Shown here: positions 1 to 13,395 of the stretch, piece after piece
Numbering within the stretch: position 1 is the stretch's first letter
Layout of the letters: every line of letters starts with the position of its first letter
The notes under the pieces: generated by a model
What the model saw: only the letters and a program-made list of their open reading frames with translations
What the model was told of the DNA's origin: nothing
Databases searched by the model: none
Assembly: GCA_024349245.1 (NCBI GenBank)
Contig: JALDNG010000041.1
Span: forward strand, 310,001-374,000
Source of the DNA: Neodontobutis hainanensis
Taxonomy: Eukaryota; Chordata; Actinopteri; Gobiiformes; Odontobutidae
DNA: 64,000 nt
Direction of reading: 5' to 3'
Position numbers and translations under genes: made by a program

Positions 1-779
1 AAAACATTTGATAAAGACACGCTCTTCGAGTCTCATTAATCACCAACACACACTGACCGCAGACACAGTTGTGGTCTGCTTTTAATATGGATGAGGGAAA
101 ATGTTTGCTAAGCGACTGGACAAGTCTTTCAACTAACGTCCACTTTTTGCCATGCTGTATATGAGCTACTGCGGCTCTGCCCGGGAGCATTTTAATGGGC
201 TGCAATGCTGCTACTAAGCAGCATTTAACAAGGTAAAATGCAAAAAGAGCTGTGATAAGCAGCAGCAGTGGATAAAGCACAATAAATCAACAAACCAGAC
301 GTTTACTGCTCCTACAATTCGACAGACTGCTTTACACTGATGACTTCTTTTTATAATTTAAATATAAAAGTGAACTTTCTGTGTGACATACTTGACTCTC
401 TTCTTACCTGCTTAAACATTGAACATCATAAATATTCAGTGTAGTTCAGAGAGGTGCCGTTCAATTATACATGCAGCACTGACAAAAATATAACCAGTGT
501 ATTTCTCTTCAACTCTTCAACTCCATCTCTACATTACCTTACGTTGGTTTCTATCTCAATTATGTTTCCCCACAATTAAATAAATTTGTTCATAACCCAT
601 TACTGCACTTTCAAATTGGTAATTACACGTTTCTTAAACTCCATGTGATAAAACAGCCACTCCTGCTCTGCAGCTCTCCAGCTCTGTTTCTACTGTTCAC
701 TCTAGTGTCAAAAGCTGAGGACTTCCGCTCTGATTTTATCAAAAGGTTTACAAACATTTTTTACAAAATGAGTTCTAAC
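1..779. other. csgalnact1 intron sequence
   Basis: This stretch lies 3' of the csgalnact1 exon at 780-996 on the minus strand, so it is intron sequence leading to exons outside the window. I see no exon, RNA gene or recognisable transposon in it. Confidence 0.6.
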
Positions 780-3020
780 CTGAAGTTGTGCATGAACTGT
801 TTGAACTTGTCCGATCGCCTGGACAGCGGGACAATGATGTTGATGGGGACATTGGCTGTGTCAACTCTCTCGTTTTTCACCTTCGTGAGTGGCCCAAACG
901 GCCGAAACAAGACAAGGCGTCTGAATTCGTAGCTCTCCTCTCCTCTGAAAGTCAGCTCATACAGTGTTCCCTTGTCCTTCTCTGTTCGGGTGATACCTGC
1001 CAGAGCAAGAGAAAATCCTCTAAGCTGTGAGCATCATACATAATTCTCTATTAATTCATTTACTAATATTTCACAAATGCAGCAGGTGGGTGATAATAGG
1101 CATGCACAATATATCTGACAAATGTTGCCCGCTGTTTTATTTTGTAGAAGCCCCTGTAATGCTTTCTCTCTTCTACACCTGCTTTGTAATGATTTTTTGC
1201 TGCTTGTGTTGACCTAGATGAAACAATCCCATAATGACTGTATTATATGTTATAAAAAATTGCCTTGTGTATCTATTATGCCTGAGCTGTGATTGGCTCA
1301 ATGTGTGCAGGCAGTGGAGCTGAGAGCATGAGTGCTGCTGCTCTTGAGAGATAGATAAAAGAGAGATATAAGAGACACTGGCACGCACATGAAGAGATAT
1401 ACAGCAAAAGCTATTCATGTCAACCTGGACAATTTGCTTGTTGTTGCTTGACATCAGTGCTAATTATGCAATTACATGCTATAGGATTATTGCTTGTAAT
1501 TTGTCTTACTAAAAGGCCATAGTAAGGAAAATGGAGAAATGATGCACAGAAGAGAGGAAGCTTAAAGTGGACAGAAATAAATAGTTGAGTTGGACTAGAA
1601 ACAGGTTTTTAATTGAATAAAAGAGTGTGAGGAGGAGTGAGTCAGAAGATGACAGGGCAAATAGAGAAACAGATTAATGTCTCTCAGCAAAAATTCAGGC
1701 GCTTTCTGTTATATCAGCCAACTTCCTGTGATAGTGGCCCTCACTTCCCTCAGACGAACGATATGGTTTAATTAACAAAATATTGTAAACAACAAGGACT
1801 AAATGCCTCCTCCCCTTCCTGTCTCATTTTTGTCGAACTGCACTTCTTTTTCTCCTTCTAAGAGCCTCTTAGCGCTTCGGTGCTTCTTTTTTGTGCTGTT
1901 TCACTCACTTGCTAATGTAGCTGTGACAGCTCCCTAAAGATTTTTTGTCAGGTCTGGCCATTTAATCGTTTTTCACATGTCCAGTTACTTGATCAGGATT
2001 TGTCTGAGTCTATTAAACTGCCACTGTAAGCTGGGGTGACTTTTGTGAGTTTGACTACTTGATAAACGAACACGCTCAGATAAACTAAAATACATACACA
2101 TCTATTAAACTGGCCTCAAGTAAACACACAATTAGATTAGCAGGACCACACATAAGCTCATGCACGTGTAAGAGGCACTGAGCACTGGCCTATGGCCCAT
2201 TTCCCCTGAGCCAGGTGCCTGCATTACTCATGTTAAACCCTCACTCACTTGTCCCCTGAAGATGCTGACCTTCAAAGAGCAAATATAAAATGCCAGATTT
2301 CAGGAAGAACCCCACAGCAAGTGAAGATCAGCCGAGTTCATTTCCTGTGGTTTTGATTACAACGGAACAGAGGAAGCAACAAAGATAAGATGCATACAAT
2401 ATCTTACCTTAAAGTCTCAAAGCAGACTGGGTTGGTTAGGACTTTTGACTATTATATCATAATACAGTAATATAATAATAATATAAAGGCCAATAACAAT
2501 GTAATTGTCAATTTTGTGAGGTTCATCCATTTCAAGCTACCTATTAGTACCTATTATACCTGTTATTGCACAAATGTGTTTTGCTTTAACAAAATGCTTT
2601 ACACAATAAAAGGTGTCACAGCGCCTTAACTTTCCTCTTTTACCTAAATCTTTGGTTTGACAGTTGACATATGGACATAATAGTACGTCATTAAAATCTT
2701 TAAATCATTGCAACCAATTGTTCTGTCAGATAACAATAAACAAAGGAGAAAAGGTAAAAGGATGTCATTAATAGCTTTCATCAGAAAAAACAACAACAAT
2801 GTAATATACAGTATGTCTGTGAAGGTTCATCCTGAAGAAAAGGTTAAAGCAAAGACATCTGGACTAGGTTTCTCAGGTGAAGACATTTAGTCTCTAATTA
2901 CACCAGACTTTTTCAATTTTGTGTTCAATTGGTAAGAGAGAGAGCATTTGACCTGAGGTTTGACCTAAAACTAGACCTGACTGGACCAGGCTGGTCTGGT
3001 CTCATAGTCATATGATTATG

Positions 3021-3112
<92 letters not shown>

Positions 3113-3980
3113 TATGACAATATATGTAATAAACAGTAGTAACAGTAACAAATTGTGTAAATTATATTTGCATAATGTCATAATCCTGATTCTTACCCTC
3201 CAAGAAGTCAGACGGAGTGTACACTTTGCTGTTCTGTGTCTTATCCTCAGTTTTCTTGCCGTCCTGCTGGGACAGAGGAGTGTTGAGGCTTTGCAGGGCC
3301 AATTCGAGCACTTCTGCGAGATCATCTCTCTTATCCTTCCTGACGGGCTTCTCCTCTGGGTGTCGTGTTAGACCCATCTCCAACTGGTACACTTTCTGCA
3401 GAGTAAAGCTCTCAAAGGGCACCACTGCGTACTCACTGGGAAACCTGGTGCCAGCGTTAACCTCTGCCTTGGACAATTGGCTCTTGAAGAAATCCTGAAT
3501 GTCCGCCTGCTGGCTCTTTGCACCTTGACTCTCACCCTGACCTCCCTGCGATCCAATCCCAGCATCCCTTCCTTCTGTAAGCCCTTTCTTCAGACTTTCC
3601 TGCACTCCTTTGAGCTGCTGGCTGCGTTCCTGCAACGCTTCCTTTAGCTGCGCAATCTGCTTTTTTAAAGAAGAGATGTGAAGACGATGCTGCTCCTCAC
3701 GTTCTAGAAGGAGCGCTTGATAAGATTGTACACCTGCTGGGCCACCGCTTTGAGGAGCTGCAGCACCTACTCCCCCGGTCCCCCCAGTCCCTGCCCCGGC
3801 GCCTGGTCTTGTTCCCCCTATGCTGGCATGGTTATGTCCTGCCCGCGGTAGACTCATGGGAGGGTCATCAGAGTGTGGAGGGCTGCAGGTCATCACATAG
3901 AGGAGCGACAGTGAGCAGCAGAGCAGCACCAGGATGCCTCCAACACGTGACACCCAAGCAAGAAGTCCACGACGCAACAT
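780..3980 (-). CDS. csgalnact1: csgalnact1, chondroitin sulfate N-acetylgalactosaminyltransferase 1 (first two coding exons, partial)
   Basis: Exons, minus strand: 3197-3980 and 780-996, joined by a phase-1 GT-AG intron; the frame continues left of the window at a phase-2 donor (779-778). The product is a Golgi type II membrane enzyme that adds the first GalNAc to the proteoglycan linker and so starts chondroitin sulfate chains. Visible: a short cytosolic start (MLRRGLLAWVSR), one membrane anchor at about residues 10-30, a Gly/Pro/Ala-rich low-complexity stretch, a coiled-coil stem (HISSLKKQIAQLKEALQERS), then the family-specific TLQKVYQLEMGLTRHPEEKP. Exon 2 opens the catalytic region (TLYELTF, LVLFRPFGP, INIIVPLSRRSDKF). 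The glycosyltransferase DxD region is not in the window. Start: ATG at 3980 matches the family N-terminus; an in-frame ATG at 3995 would add five residues and has a weaker context. Which teleost duplicate (1a or 1b) this is cannot be decided here. Confidence 0.93.
2815..3022 (+). repeat. Foldback-family repeat, single arm (copy 1)
   Basis: This segment in the csgalnact1 intron matches the left arms of the repeats at 19572-20725 and 25584-25890. Shared landmarks are tctgtgaaggttc, the catctggact box, ggtgaagac, gtctctaatt and ggaccaggctg-tctggtctcatag. Only one arm is present; a long TA microsatellite follows it directly. Confidence 0.6.
3023..3110. repeat. (TA)n microsatellite, about 44 units
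   Basis: Uninterrupted AT dinucleotide run of about 88 bp, abutting the foldback arm. It can fold on itself, and its length is likely to vary between individuals and between assemblies. Confidence 0.95.
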
Positions 3981-4452
3981 CTCTGCATCTAGCATCAAAC
4001 TCGATAACCGTCAAGCCACGCAGCACAGAAACTTATCATGTAACTTCACACACCCCCGTCACGATGGTAAGAGTCCATGTGTGATTATATTCCATCACCC
4101 AACGAGGAGGCGGACCACTTATCCTTGTGAGTTCATTCAGACTGAAATAGGTCTGAAGCACTTCAGATTACCACGGTTTTGTCAGTGGTTAAATAAATAA
4201 CCACAAAACCTTGGGCCACTTAGTGCTTAGTCCAGAAACAGACTTCTGCCAGTCATCAATGATTCATCCAATTCGCTGGACTCTCAGTCCATAAAGTCCA
4301 CTTCCTGTCTGCCTGCATGCTGGAAATGTCTTAGTCTACAGCATGACACATCAGTCCTGGTGATGATGACTGATGTATGAAGTGTGCTATGTTCCATTAA
4401 AAGACAGCTGTGTGTATGATGGTGCAGGTGTCTTCATGTTTTCCAGACAGAC
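3981..4452 (-). other. csgalnact1: Probable 5' UTR part of the csgalnact1 exon carrying the start codon
   Basis: A good acceptor (pyrimidine-rich tract ending cccacag, minus strand, next to 4452) precedes continuous sequence up to the start codon. This suggests one exon of 3197-4452 with about 470 nt of 5' UTR. The inference rests on the splice signal only, without transcript evidence. Confidence 0.45.
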
Positions 4453-4810
4453 CTGTGGGAACAAAAACAACAGACATTAATAAAAATAAAAAAAAGTTAT
4501 TACATCACGGCCGTCAGTTGTACAGCTTTGTCATATTAGCTAAGGCAAACATCTGAAGGTGCATTACTAAGGTAAACAGACTCTAATATCTGTGCCTATT
4601 TAAAACTTCTACTTTTCTCAAAAACATTATAATGGCTGTCTGAATTACTGATGCAGAGCAGCTTTCCCAAGTGAGGTTTATCTTTCAGATTATTTTAAGC
4701 CAAGGGTAGAGGCCTGTGGCTTTCTCCCACAGGCAAAAACAGATATGGTCAGTTTATACCAGAAATGCCTCACATGTGTAAGGTTGTGTCCTGAAATTGT
4801 CAATAAAAGT

Positions 4811-4811
4811 T

Positions 4812-4890
<79 letters not shown>
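4811..4890. repeat. (TA)n microsatellite
   Basis: About 80 bp of AT dinucleotides with one early interruption, between ordinary intron sequences. Confidence 0.95.
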
Positions 4891-4891
<1 letters not shown>

Positions 4892-5258
4892 TCTAAGGAC
4901 ATAAAAACATAATGCATTGTCTGCTTTTATATAGGACCTTTCTTGACAGTGGAATCAACAAGCATTTTCTTTACCCAGTGGCCTGGTCAAGGACACTTGT
5001 GACGGGAGGAGTGTGAAGCAAAATACCAAACACTGATGCCAACAGATGACACATTGAAGGATTCATTCTTACTGGCATTAGTTTATATTTTACATTAAAG
5101 CCTTGTATATGTGCTTCTTGTGCTGTCTTGATCTTGGAGTCTGTAAGATCAAATTATTTGGAATATATTTTATTGAAAAATTGAAAGGTTACTTAAAAAA
5201 CTAACAAAAATGTGATTCTCTCAAGAACTTCCAAAACAAGCTAACAACAGTGGCTTCC

Positions 5259-5691
5259 TGTCATGTCCCACTCTCGTGTTCTGTGTTTGTCAGTCTGTTT
5301 ATGTATTGTATCTTATTTCCTGTGTCTTACTGTAAAATCACTAACGTCTGTCTGTGTTTCAGATTGTCTTACTGCCCTTGTGTTTTTTCCTCCACTGTGA
5401 TTACCTGCTCCGCCCCTGTGTTCCACCTGTACCCTATTGTCTTCCCTTTATAGTCTGTGTGTTTTCCCCTGTCCTATGCCAGATTGTCTTTACCTTTGTG
5501 TGAGCTAGCCAGCGGTTCCTGTTTTCTTTTGTAACAGCCTACTAGTGTTTCTGACCTTAGCCTTGTTTTAACCCCAGCCGTTGGATTGTGATTTTGTACT
5601 TTTGCCTGGAACTAAACCTTGAGAAACATCTGCCTTTTGTGGGGTCTGCATTGCGAGTACTTTTGACCAGTCCTGACAGTTGGTTCTAACA
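5259..5691 (+). mobile_element. Solo LTR, copy A (433 bp)
   Basis: The segment begins TGTCATGTCCC and ends GGTTCTAACA, the usual TG...CA ends of an LTR. It is flanked by the identical hexamer GCTTCC on both sides (5253-5258 and 5692-5697), read as a target-site duplication. A TATA-like tttatag lies near 5448. A second copy sits inverted at 19636-20098 and aligns through most of its length. No internal retrotransposon sequence accompanies it, so it is a solo LTR left by recombination between two LTRs. The parent family (probably Ty3/gypsy-like) is inferred, not shown. Confidence 0.72.
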
Positions 5692-8600
5692 GCTTCCTCC
5701 AAATCAAGCTAATTCTTTCATCCTTAGGAATCAATGTTAATGTCTAAGAGGTTCCATAAACATAATGCATCCACTGTCAAGAGCCAGGATCAGCTCCACA
5801 TTCTTTATCCCATGAACATGGGGTCATGGGGATATTAACTAACTCTCTTGATGTTTTTATAAACAAGTGTTCAGATATTCAAACAGGCAATCAAAAATCT
5901 CATATCAAGCAATCCTAAGGTTAAGAGATCTGAATAATGCAAGTTGATGCATCCTATAAGCTGGTTAAGGTGAATGAGTTCTCATGTGATTTGCTTTTGA
6001 ATCAATTTACATCTTCTTGCAAAGAAGTGTCCGTGCTTGTTTTACTGTACATATCTGTAAATGTATCTTTGTGTATAACTCGGCTCCCCACACAGTCAGC
6101 TCTTTGACAGCATGGCCTGGGGCTGAGTCCAATGAAAGGATTAGTTTATGGCACAAGTGAATGCTAGACTGTGCTCTGAGAGACGGTTGAATCAGGTACA
6201 ACAAGGCGTCTCTCCGGCAGGACCTCCACCGCTGACTCGAAGAATGTTTGAGAAGAGTGTGCTCAGGGGAAAAGTGGCATCCAGAAAAGTGCACAGGAAA
6301 AGCTTCAACTGAGAAGTAGTCTTTAATTACAAAGAAATCCTGATATCATTCTGTGCAGCCATACTTGTTTGAAAATGACAGAACGTTAAATATGTGGTGG
6401 CACTTTGATCACGTTGGTGCACCAGAGAGACTTATTACGCTTATGTTCATGTGATGACAACCTGCACGGGGACTTCCCTCAGTTAATGACATCCCTTTTC
6501 AGAGATAACTTTAAGCTTTAACCTGGTTTTACGACTTCCTGTTACACACTATACTTGCACATATGAGTTTTGACTGAGGCAAGGATTATGAGTATTTTAA
6601 TAACTCTACTAATACTATTAACTTTTAATACTCTTAGAGGCTAAATAACATGTTGAACACAGCTTCTGTCAAAGGTTTTATGATTCTAGACTTGTTAAAC
6701 TGCAAACCTTCCTAAACTGCCACAAAGCCTGCAAAATAAATGCCACTGTTCTTGTATCCCGTACTCGAGAATAAGTTAACTTATTCAGACATACTTGAAA
6801 ATATTTTACGTATAAAACCTCAGATGTGAATTTCTTCCAAAGACAGGAGTAACTTGATGTAACACTCATGTCCAAAGCCTAAAGTCATACAAAAAGGAAA
6901 AAAAAGCAATAACTTTTACGTCACAGGAAGCACTGAAAATTGAAGGCATTCAATAGCTTAACAACAAACATGAGTCTATTATGAACATTGCAAAGCAGTA
7001 ATATAAAATACATAAACTTGTTGTAATAGGTAATATTCACAGAGACCAATGCAATATCTCACCTTGTACTGTTTTCAGAATAGCTGCTTTCAGAAACAAT
7101 TGCCAAGCATTAAAAACACAACAGGGATAAAGTGCCTCTGCATGGCAGTGATCAATGCCAGCGGTAAAAAAAAAAAAAAAAAAAATCATTATTTAAAAAG
7201 AGGCTGCTATGAGATTTATGAGTCGTGGCTCACAGTCAAACACTCTCACCTGCAGTGAATGAGTTGATTCAGGCCTGGTGATTTGGCTCCCTATGGGAAA
7301 AAGCATGGCTCACACTCACACTGGCAGCTTCATCATGTTTGACTTTAATAGTGTAGGAGTGTCTGATGTCCTATTATGTCCTGTTTTGTGTTACTGTGTC
7401 CATAAAGACCGCATTTTGCAAGTGCTTTGTATGATACATTACTAAATATATGTGTTAGGATGTTATTTTAATTACAGACAAATATTCAGGAATAGCATCT
7501 GACCACATTGTAAAGTGCTGTTCCGAAGACAGTGTTATCTTTAACGCAAAGAACCACAATTCTAGAATTTCCAGTAAACCCATTGTTTGGTAAACGGAAG
7601 TTACCTCATTTGAGACCAGTAAACGGCTTCATACCACAGTCTGACCTAACCTTGCACCTCAAACTTTTCATTGTTAAGTTAATTATTTTTATCTTGCTGC
7701 AATGCATCCTTCTAAGCCCTATTGGAACTGTACTGCAAGTTCTCTTTGCAAAATGTAACCAATAAATCTACCGCTTTTTTAAACACTGTCAAGCTTGTTT
7801 ACCAGCAGAAAGGCAAGGCAGAGGGTGCATTTTCTTCACTTCCTGATACAACTGATAACTGTTTCTCTATCTCTTGCATATTTTGTGGCATCATAAAACA
7901 GAGCAGGGTATGGTCAAAGCATTAATGGTCTGTGATAGATTAGATAAATAATCAGAATGTCATAGAGATAGCAAAAGAGAACAAGGTGGAGGGAAACGTA
8001 ATGATTTATGATTTAGAGGCTAGAAACTGAAGCAGCGAATGGTCACATCCTACTGTAGCTTCCTGCTCACACTGGAATTTGTACCTTCTTTTTTACTTTC
8101 CAAAAGATAAGGTTACCTTTGACACCTGCATAAGTACTTTGAATTTTAAAATGAGTTAAGTCTAAAAAAAAGGAGGGGAAGACAGAGCCCAGTTTGTTGT
8201 CTGGAAACATAAAAGCATAAATTTCTTGTCTGTCTTCTATATTTTGAGTCACACTAAAGCATCAGAATTCACAGAGTGCTGACAGACTGCCAGCTTCAGA
8301 CTGGGTGTATGCCCCTTTGAATTGTACAGAGTGCTCAGGTCAACCTTATATGTCTGTAGTATTTGATAAGTGACCTTGTGACCTCCTCCCACTCGTAACA
8401 AATGTAGCATCCTTGGACTGGTGTCTCATGTAAAAAGCGCAATATCTCCGCTGCTCTTTAAAATTCTCAAGCACACCACAAAAGATGACTCAAAGTATAA
8501 TGTAGGCCTTGTATGCACTCACCAGGAACAGTATAGCCTTTAGGTACAAAAACTATAGTGCAAACAGTCTCTGAATGTTTGCGTGAAGAAGCTCTTGTGA

Positions 8601-10489
8601 CTACGGAACCAATTACTCACACAAAACATTTCTTTTTACTGCACACAATTCATGACAATTATTAGTGCAAGTATTAACTATAACTATCAAATGTCTTCTT
8701 TCAATTTTAAAGTTACACATATTTGAAGCGAAAACCTCAAACATGTCCAGGCTGAAAACGCCTTTCACACTCAGCTTTTGTGTCCGTGCTCTGAACGTGC
8801 ACACCCACCATTGTCACCTCTGCCACAATCAAAAAACAAGACTTCAGATGACTTCATTATTTTATACATAGAGCCAGAGTGGACACAATGACGACAAATT
8901 GTTTTACCCGTGACACCTGAGAGGTTTAACCACTTCATTAGGCTGGGTAGGCAATAATGTGCGTTTCCTGATCTTTCTAAATCATCCACTCAATATGCTG
9001 CAGAACTCAGAATTACACCATCACACTTGTTTTAGACAATACGTTCAACTAGGTTAAAATGAGCCTCCTATTTGTGCATCAAAAGTTTTACGTGTACGCC
9101 ACCTTTTATATGAATCGAGGCGCAGCTGCATTATCATTTGTATCCCTCACCTGCTCTGCTCGGGGATGTTCTCATGTCTGTTGCTCCTATCATTACAAGC
9201 TGATAGACCACAGTGTGTGTGAGTACACTTTGCATCATTCTCTCTATGGTTATGGTTCTATCTCTCTGTCCAGGCATCTAGAGGCTTGTTGCAGGTCTAG
9301 GCTGTCCAGATTTGATAAGCAAGCCAAACACTTGTCAACCAATGTCAGAATTTCTGCCCAGGCTGCTCTGTTTAAACCTGTCCTCAGGCTATTGTAAAAA
9401 TGAGGAATGTCTCATGGAGGACCAGCAGAGGAGAGGACAGATGAGGAGAAGAGGGAAGAAGCGTGGAGAGATTAATTAAGATAATTTTCAAATGAGTGGG
9501 GAGAAAAAAAAACTAGATCACAGATCACTAGAGGCTAGTATTACGTAAGTGTGTGAATCAGAGATGTGATGTAAAGAAAGCCAAGTAAAGGCTAAGTAAA
9601 GTTTGTATGATGTGATTGTGAGTGTGAGGGAGGGAAAGGAAGAAGCAGAGAAAAGTTTCTTTGAAGTCTTGTGTCCCCTCAGGTGATCTCCCTCCTATTC
9701 ATTAGGGGCCGCTTTCCCCGGAACTTTCCTGTCGACGTGCCATCTGGAAGGCCATTTTATAAAAATAAAAAAAGACACTCCACTCCATGTCCCCCACTGC
9801 TCCTCAAAGAGCTTTATTTCTCCACATTTAGAGTAGAGTGATCCCTCTCGGGAGAAAATGGGTCAAGAGGCAGAGAATAACTGAATAGCTGCACAGATCC
9901 ATCTCATCAAGCTTGCTTTGTTAGCATTTATAGCCCAAAGTGGCACAATTTATTCTTCCCTTAGACCACCAACAACACAATAAAACTCACCACGGGATCC
10001 TTAAATTAACCGTGTAGTGCTTTCATGAAGGAATTTGTGGGTTCACTCTGCAACTCAATGAAATACACCCACACACACAGTATATGTAAGTCTAATTATG
10101 GTGTAATATGATAACTGCTTGATGCAAACATTCATATTCACATTCTTTTTACCTAGAGTGGCTGACGTATTTCTTGAGAACATACTATCCACAGCTTCAC
10201 ATTTCTTTTTTCACAATGACTTTAAAGCAGCCATTATTTTGGTAGCTTTTGACATTGCAGTGCTCAGTGTCTCAAGTTGTGTAAGTAACTATAAGTTGTG
10301 TTAATCAATTTGTAAAATTGCATTTTCTTAATGAGAGTGGTGAACTGGATCATCCCCAAGGCAATTTCTTAATAAGCAGCAGAGACATTACATCAGTCCA
10401 GTTAAAATGTCCCTTTGTACTGGTCCTGAGTGATACTGCTATCTGATCCATGTAACACGAGAGCACTGTAGGACATGCAGGCTGGAGTG

Positions 10490-10596
<107 letters not shown>

Positions 10597-11356
10597 AGGG
10601 CATCTCAGCTGCCTCAAATGTATCTGAGGCACAAGAAGCACACATATGTCATTATGTGTCAGTCGCTGTACATAACAATTAAACACATAGGCAATAATAC
10701 ATTTCCTCCTCTGCAACGTGTGAGGCTCTTTCTTCTCTGCTTACCAAACAACCCAAATCCCCCCTAAGCTCCACTTTCATTCTTCCTATTTGGGGAAAAA
10801 ACAACTCTGCCAGCGTGCTCGGCAGATATTTCAGGGGGCTAGGCGGTTTGTGAGGGTACTAAGCAGGATTAGGAGAAAAAACATGCAGGCTATTTGCATA
10901 TGTGCTTGGCTGTGAGTGTGCAGAGGCAGTACAGTGCTGTTAAAAAGCCTGCGCTTTTATTGAGTGCGTTTAATTGCATTATCTAGGTCTGCTCACCAGA
11001 AATTACAGTGGGTGGTTTTGAAATCCCTCAGTGTGATTTCAAGTGACCCGAAACACTGCAAGCACAACAGGCTAATGGAACTTCCAATAAAGCTGAATGG
11101 CCCACTGTCACTTTGAAAAGATTTTGGCTAATATTAAAAATGACATCAACTCAAGAAATTTAAGATTAAATCGATAAGACACTGTAACAAGGGTCTTTGA
11201 CTTACTTGTGATTTTTTTTCTTGGCTGTAAATGGATGAAGCTGATAATTCTGGAGCCAACCAATGTGTCAATTGAGCTCTTGATAATTGCTTTTTAGCAT
11301 ATAGCCTAATTGCTTAAAGCATAAAAACAGTGCCCCTCGCAGTGGTTAAAACTTAC

Positions 11357-11520
11357 CTCTAGTTTGTACAGTCGTAAAATGTTCGGCTCTGGAGGGAGAG
11401 CAGGTTTTGTTTTGTCCCGGTGATGTGGTCCCGTAAAGGCTGCCACCTCTTTTCTGTCTACTGCCGACACTCGTGGAGCGGAGGAGCGGCTCGCTCAGCG
11501 CGTTTCTACCGGTGAGTCAC
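11357..11520 (-). promoter_or_regulatory. csgalnact1: CpG-rich segment: probable promoter and noncoding first exon of csgalnact1
   Basis: Roughly 11380-11560 is clearly richer in CpG and GC than its surroundings. On the minus strand it ends with a strong splice donor (AGAG followed by GTAAGT, exon end 11357). No gene other than csgalnact1 lies downstream in that direction, and that gene's coding exon has an acceptor at 4452, so this is most simply its 5' UTR exon with promoter. The transcription start is unknown; the right-hand limit is approximate. Confidence 0.5.
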
Positions 11521-11560
11521 GTCAAGCGACCGGACGGAAGCTCACACACCGCGAAACATG

Positions 11561-12759
11561 AGCGCTCAGAACTTCAAAATAAAGGCACTACAGCCTAACG
11601 CCAAAGTTTTATTTATTTATTTTTGTTTGATTTAGGCATAACTAAAATAATAATTAGTCTACATGTAGGCCCACAAATATTATTTTTACCATAGCTTCAC
11701 TAGCCTACATTAGATCAGCCTACTTTACTTGGAGTCACGTAAAAAGCAGAATTGTAAATTAGTAATAAATTATATAAAATTCGATGAGTTCTTGTGATTT
11801 ATATTTCAATAAATGCAAAATGCAAATCCAGTAATTATAGCGGGTTATAAGTAGCTTCGAGCTAATCAATAATAAGGCGGTCAAAAATTAATCCGTGTTT
11901 AATTTTAAAAGTTTGTAGTAGACTTCCTGTAGGTCTGCAGACAACTTGACGGTGAAGACCCCCACGCCCCATCCTCCCTTCAAATAAAGACTGCCTTGTT
12001 AGTTGATTCAATACACCGTTACAGCGGCAGGAAACACTACTGCCTTTCATTGGAACAAATCTGACTGAGTTCAAATGTGAAGTCGACATAGACATCCATC
12101 TCAATCTTAAGTGACCCAAGTGCCTGCCACTGGAGGCCTACTGTGGCCTACTGTAGCTAAAATCCTAACCATTACTCAGATTAAAATATCCAATCATAGT
12201 CAGAATTTAATCTTAAAGTAAAACACAAGGGGACAACAATATCCCATAAAAAGCTATTGTTTATCCCATGTTTAACCGAGGAACCGGGACAAAAAAGATT
12301 AACCTCTCCCGTCTCTCATCTCTAAACCACAGCATCTTGAACTTACATAACAAGGTAATTACACGTATGCTCTCTCAGTTCTGTTAATGCTTAGATGATG
12401 ACAAAAACAAAGCCACAACGTTGGTCAAGATAGGATTTGGAAAATCTTGCTGCTCCTGTTCATGATCAGCCTCTCATAAACTAAAACTGCGAGGAGCCTG
12501 CGAGTATCACAAATCAGACTTAAAAAACAAACCACATACATTAGAAGCTATTGTTAAGAAATTTAGCATGTAAGCTTTAGAGGGCTTACTTGAATGGTAA
12601 ATTTGAGAATTGTAAATTTTTACAAATGACTTAACAGCGACCCCACGTGGTATGCCATGCTGAGGAAGTTCAGGAATATACTGTCTTTAATTTGTATCTT
12701 CAGACTAAAATTTACATTCACAAACAGCTTTCCATATCATCTTTGGTCATATCAGCCAC
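11561..12759. other. Intergenic sequence, nothing recognised
   Basis: AT-rich sequence upstream of the CpG-rich segment. The open frames in it are short and resemble no family I know. Confidence 0.4.
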
Positions 12760-13395
12760 TGTCATGGACCTCTTCCACTGTCTCCATTCTTACAAACTGC
12801 CCCAGAGATATAAAATCTTGAACAAATTTTCTCACGCTAAACTACAATAAATCTGAAAGGATTTTAACTGGTCCCAAATCCCTCATCTATACCTTCATAA
12901 GCTCCAGACTGGACTATTGCAACAACATTCTCTAACAGCCTCCCCTCCACTGACCTCCAGAAACATCAGTATCAGAACTCTGCCCGGGTTACTTGCCCAC
13001 ACCCGCTCCAGAGAACACATTACCCCCGTCCAACCGCTAAACTGGCTTCCCATTCAGCACTGTATCTACTTCAAGGTCCTCCTCAACACCTATCAATCAT
13101 CTGACTCAAACCTTCTTACCCCCATCACTAAATACAAGAACCCTGGGGAACAGAACCTTTGCCATAGCAGCCCTACCCTCTGGAACTTCCTCCCCCCACA
13201 GATTCAAACCTCTGACATTTGTAAGAAACAATTAAAAACTCACCTTTTCATAACCTCCTTCGCAATTTTTTTATTTGTCCTGTGTATGTATTGTAAGTAT
13301 GTAAAGCTTCTTTGTGAAATGCATTTTATAGATTTGATGTATTATTATTATCATCATAATCATAATGATTTTTACATAGCTCTTTAAAGAACGCA
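12760..13395 (+). mobile_element. Degenerate LINE fragment (L2/RTX-like 3' end of the reverse-transcriptase ORF)
   Basis: A broken frame carries the familiar end of a fish L2-type ORF2: a SRLDYCNN-like stretch near 12905, then TRSREHITPV and LNWLPIQHCIYFKVLL, and finally SPTLWNFLPP with a QLKTHLF-like end. Several frameshifts separate the blocks. It ends in an AT-rich ATT-repeat tail near 13340. This is a dead 3' fragment. Confidence 0.72.

Noticed and set aside
9059..9397. 112-codon plus-strand frame in the csgalnact1 intron
   Set aside because: Its apparent start is plausible, but the sequence resembles no known domain and no splice or promoter context supports it.
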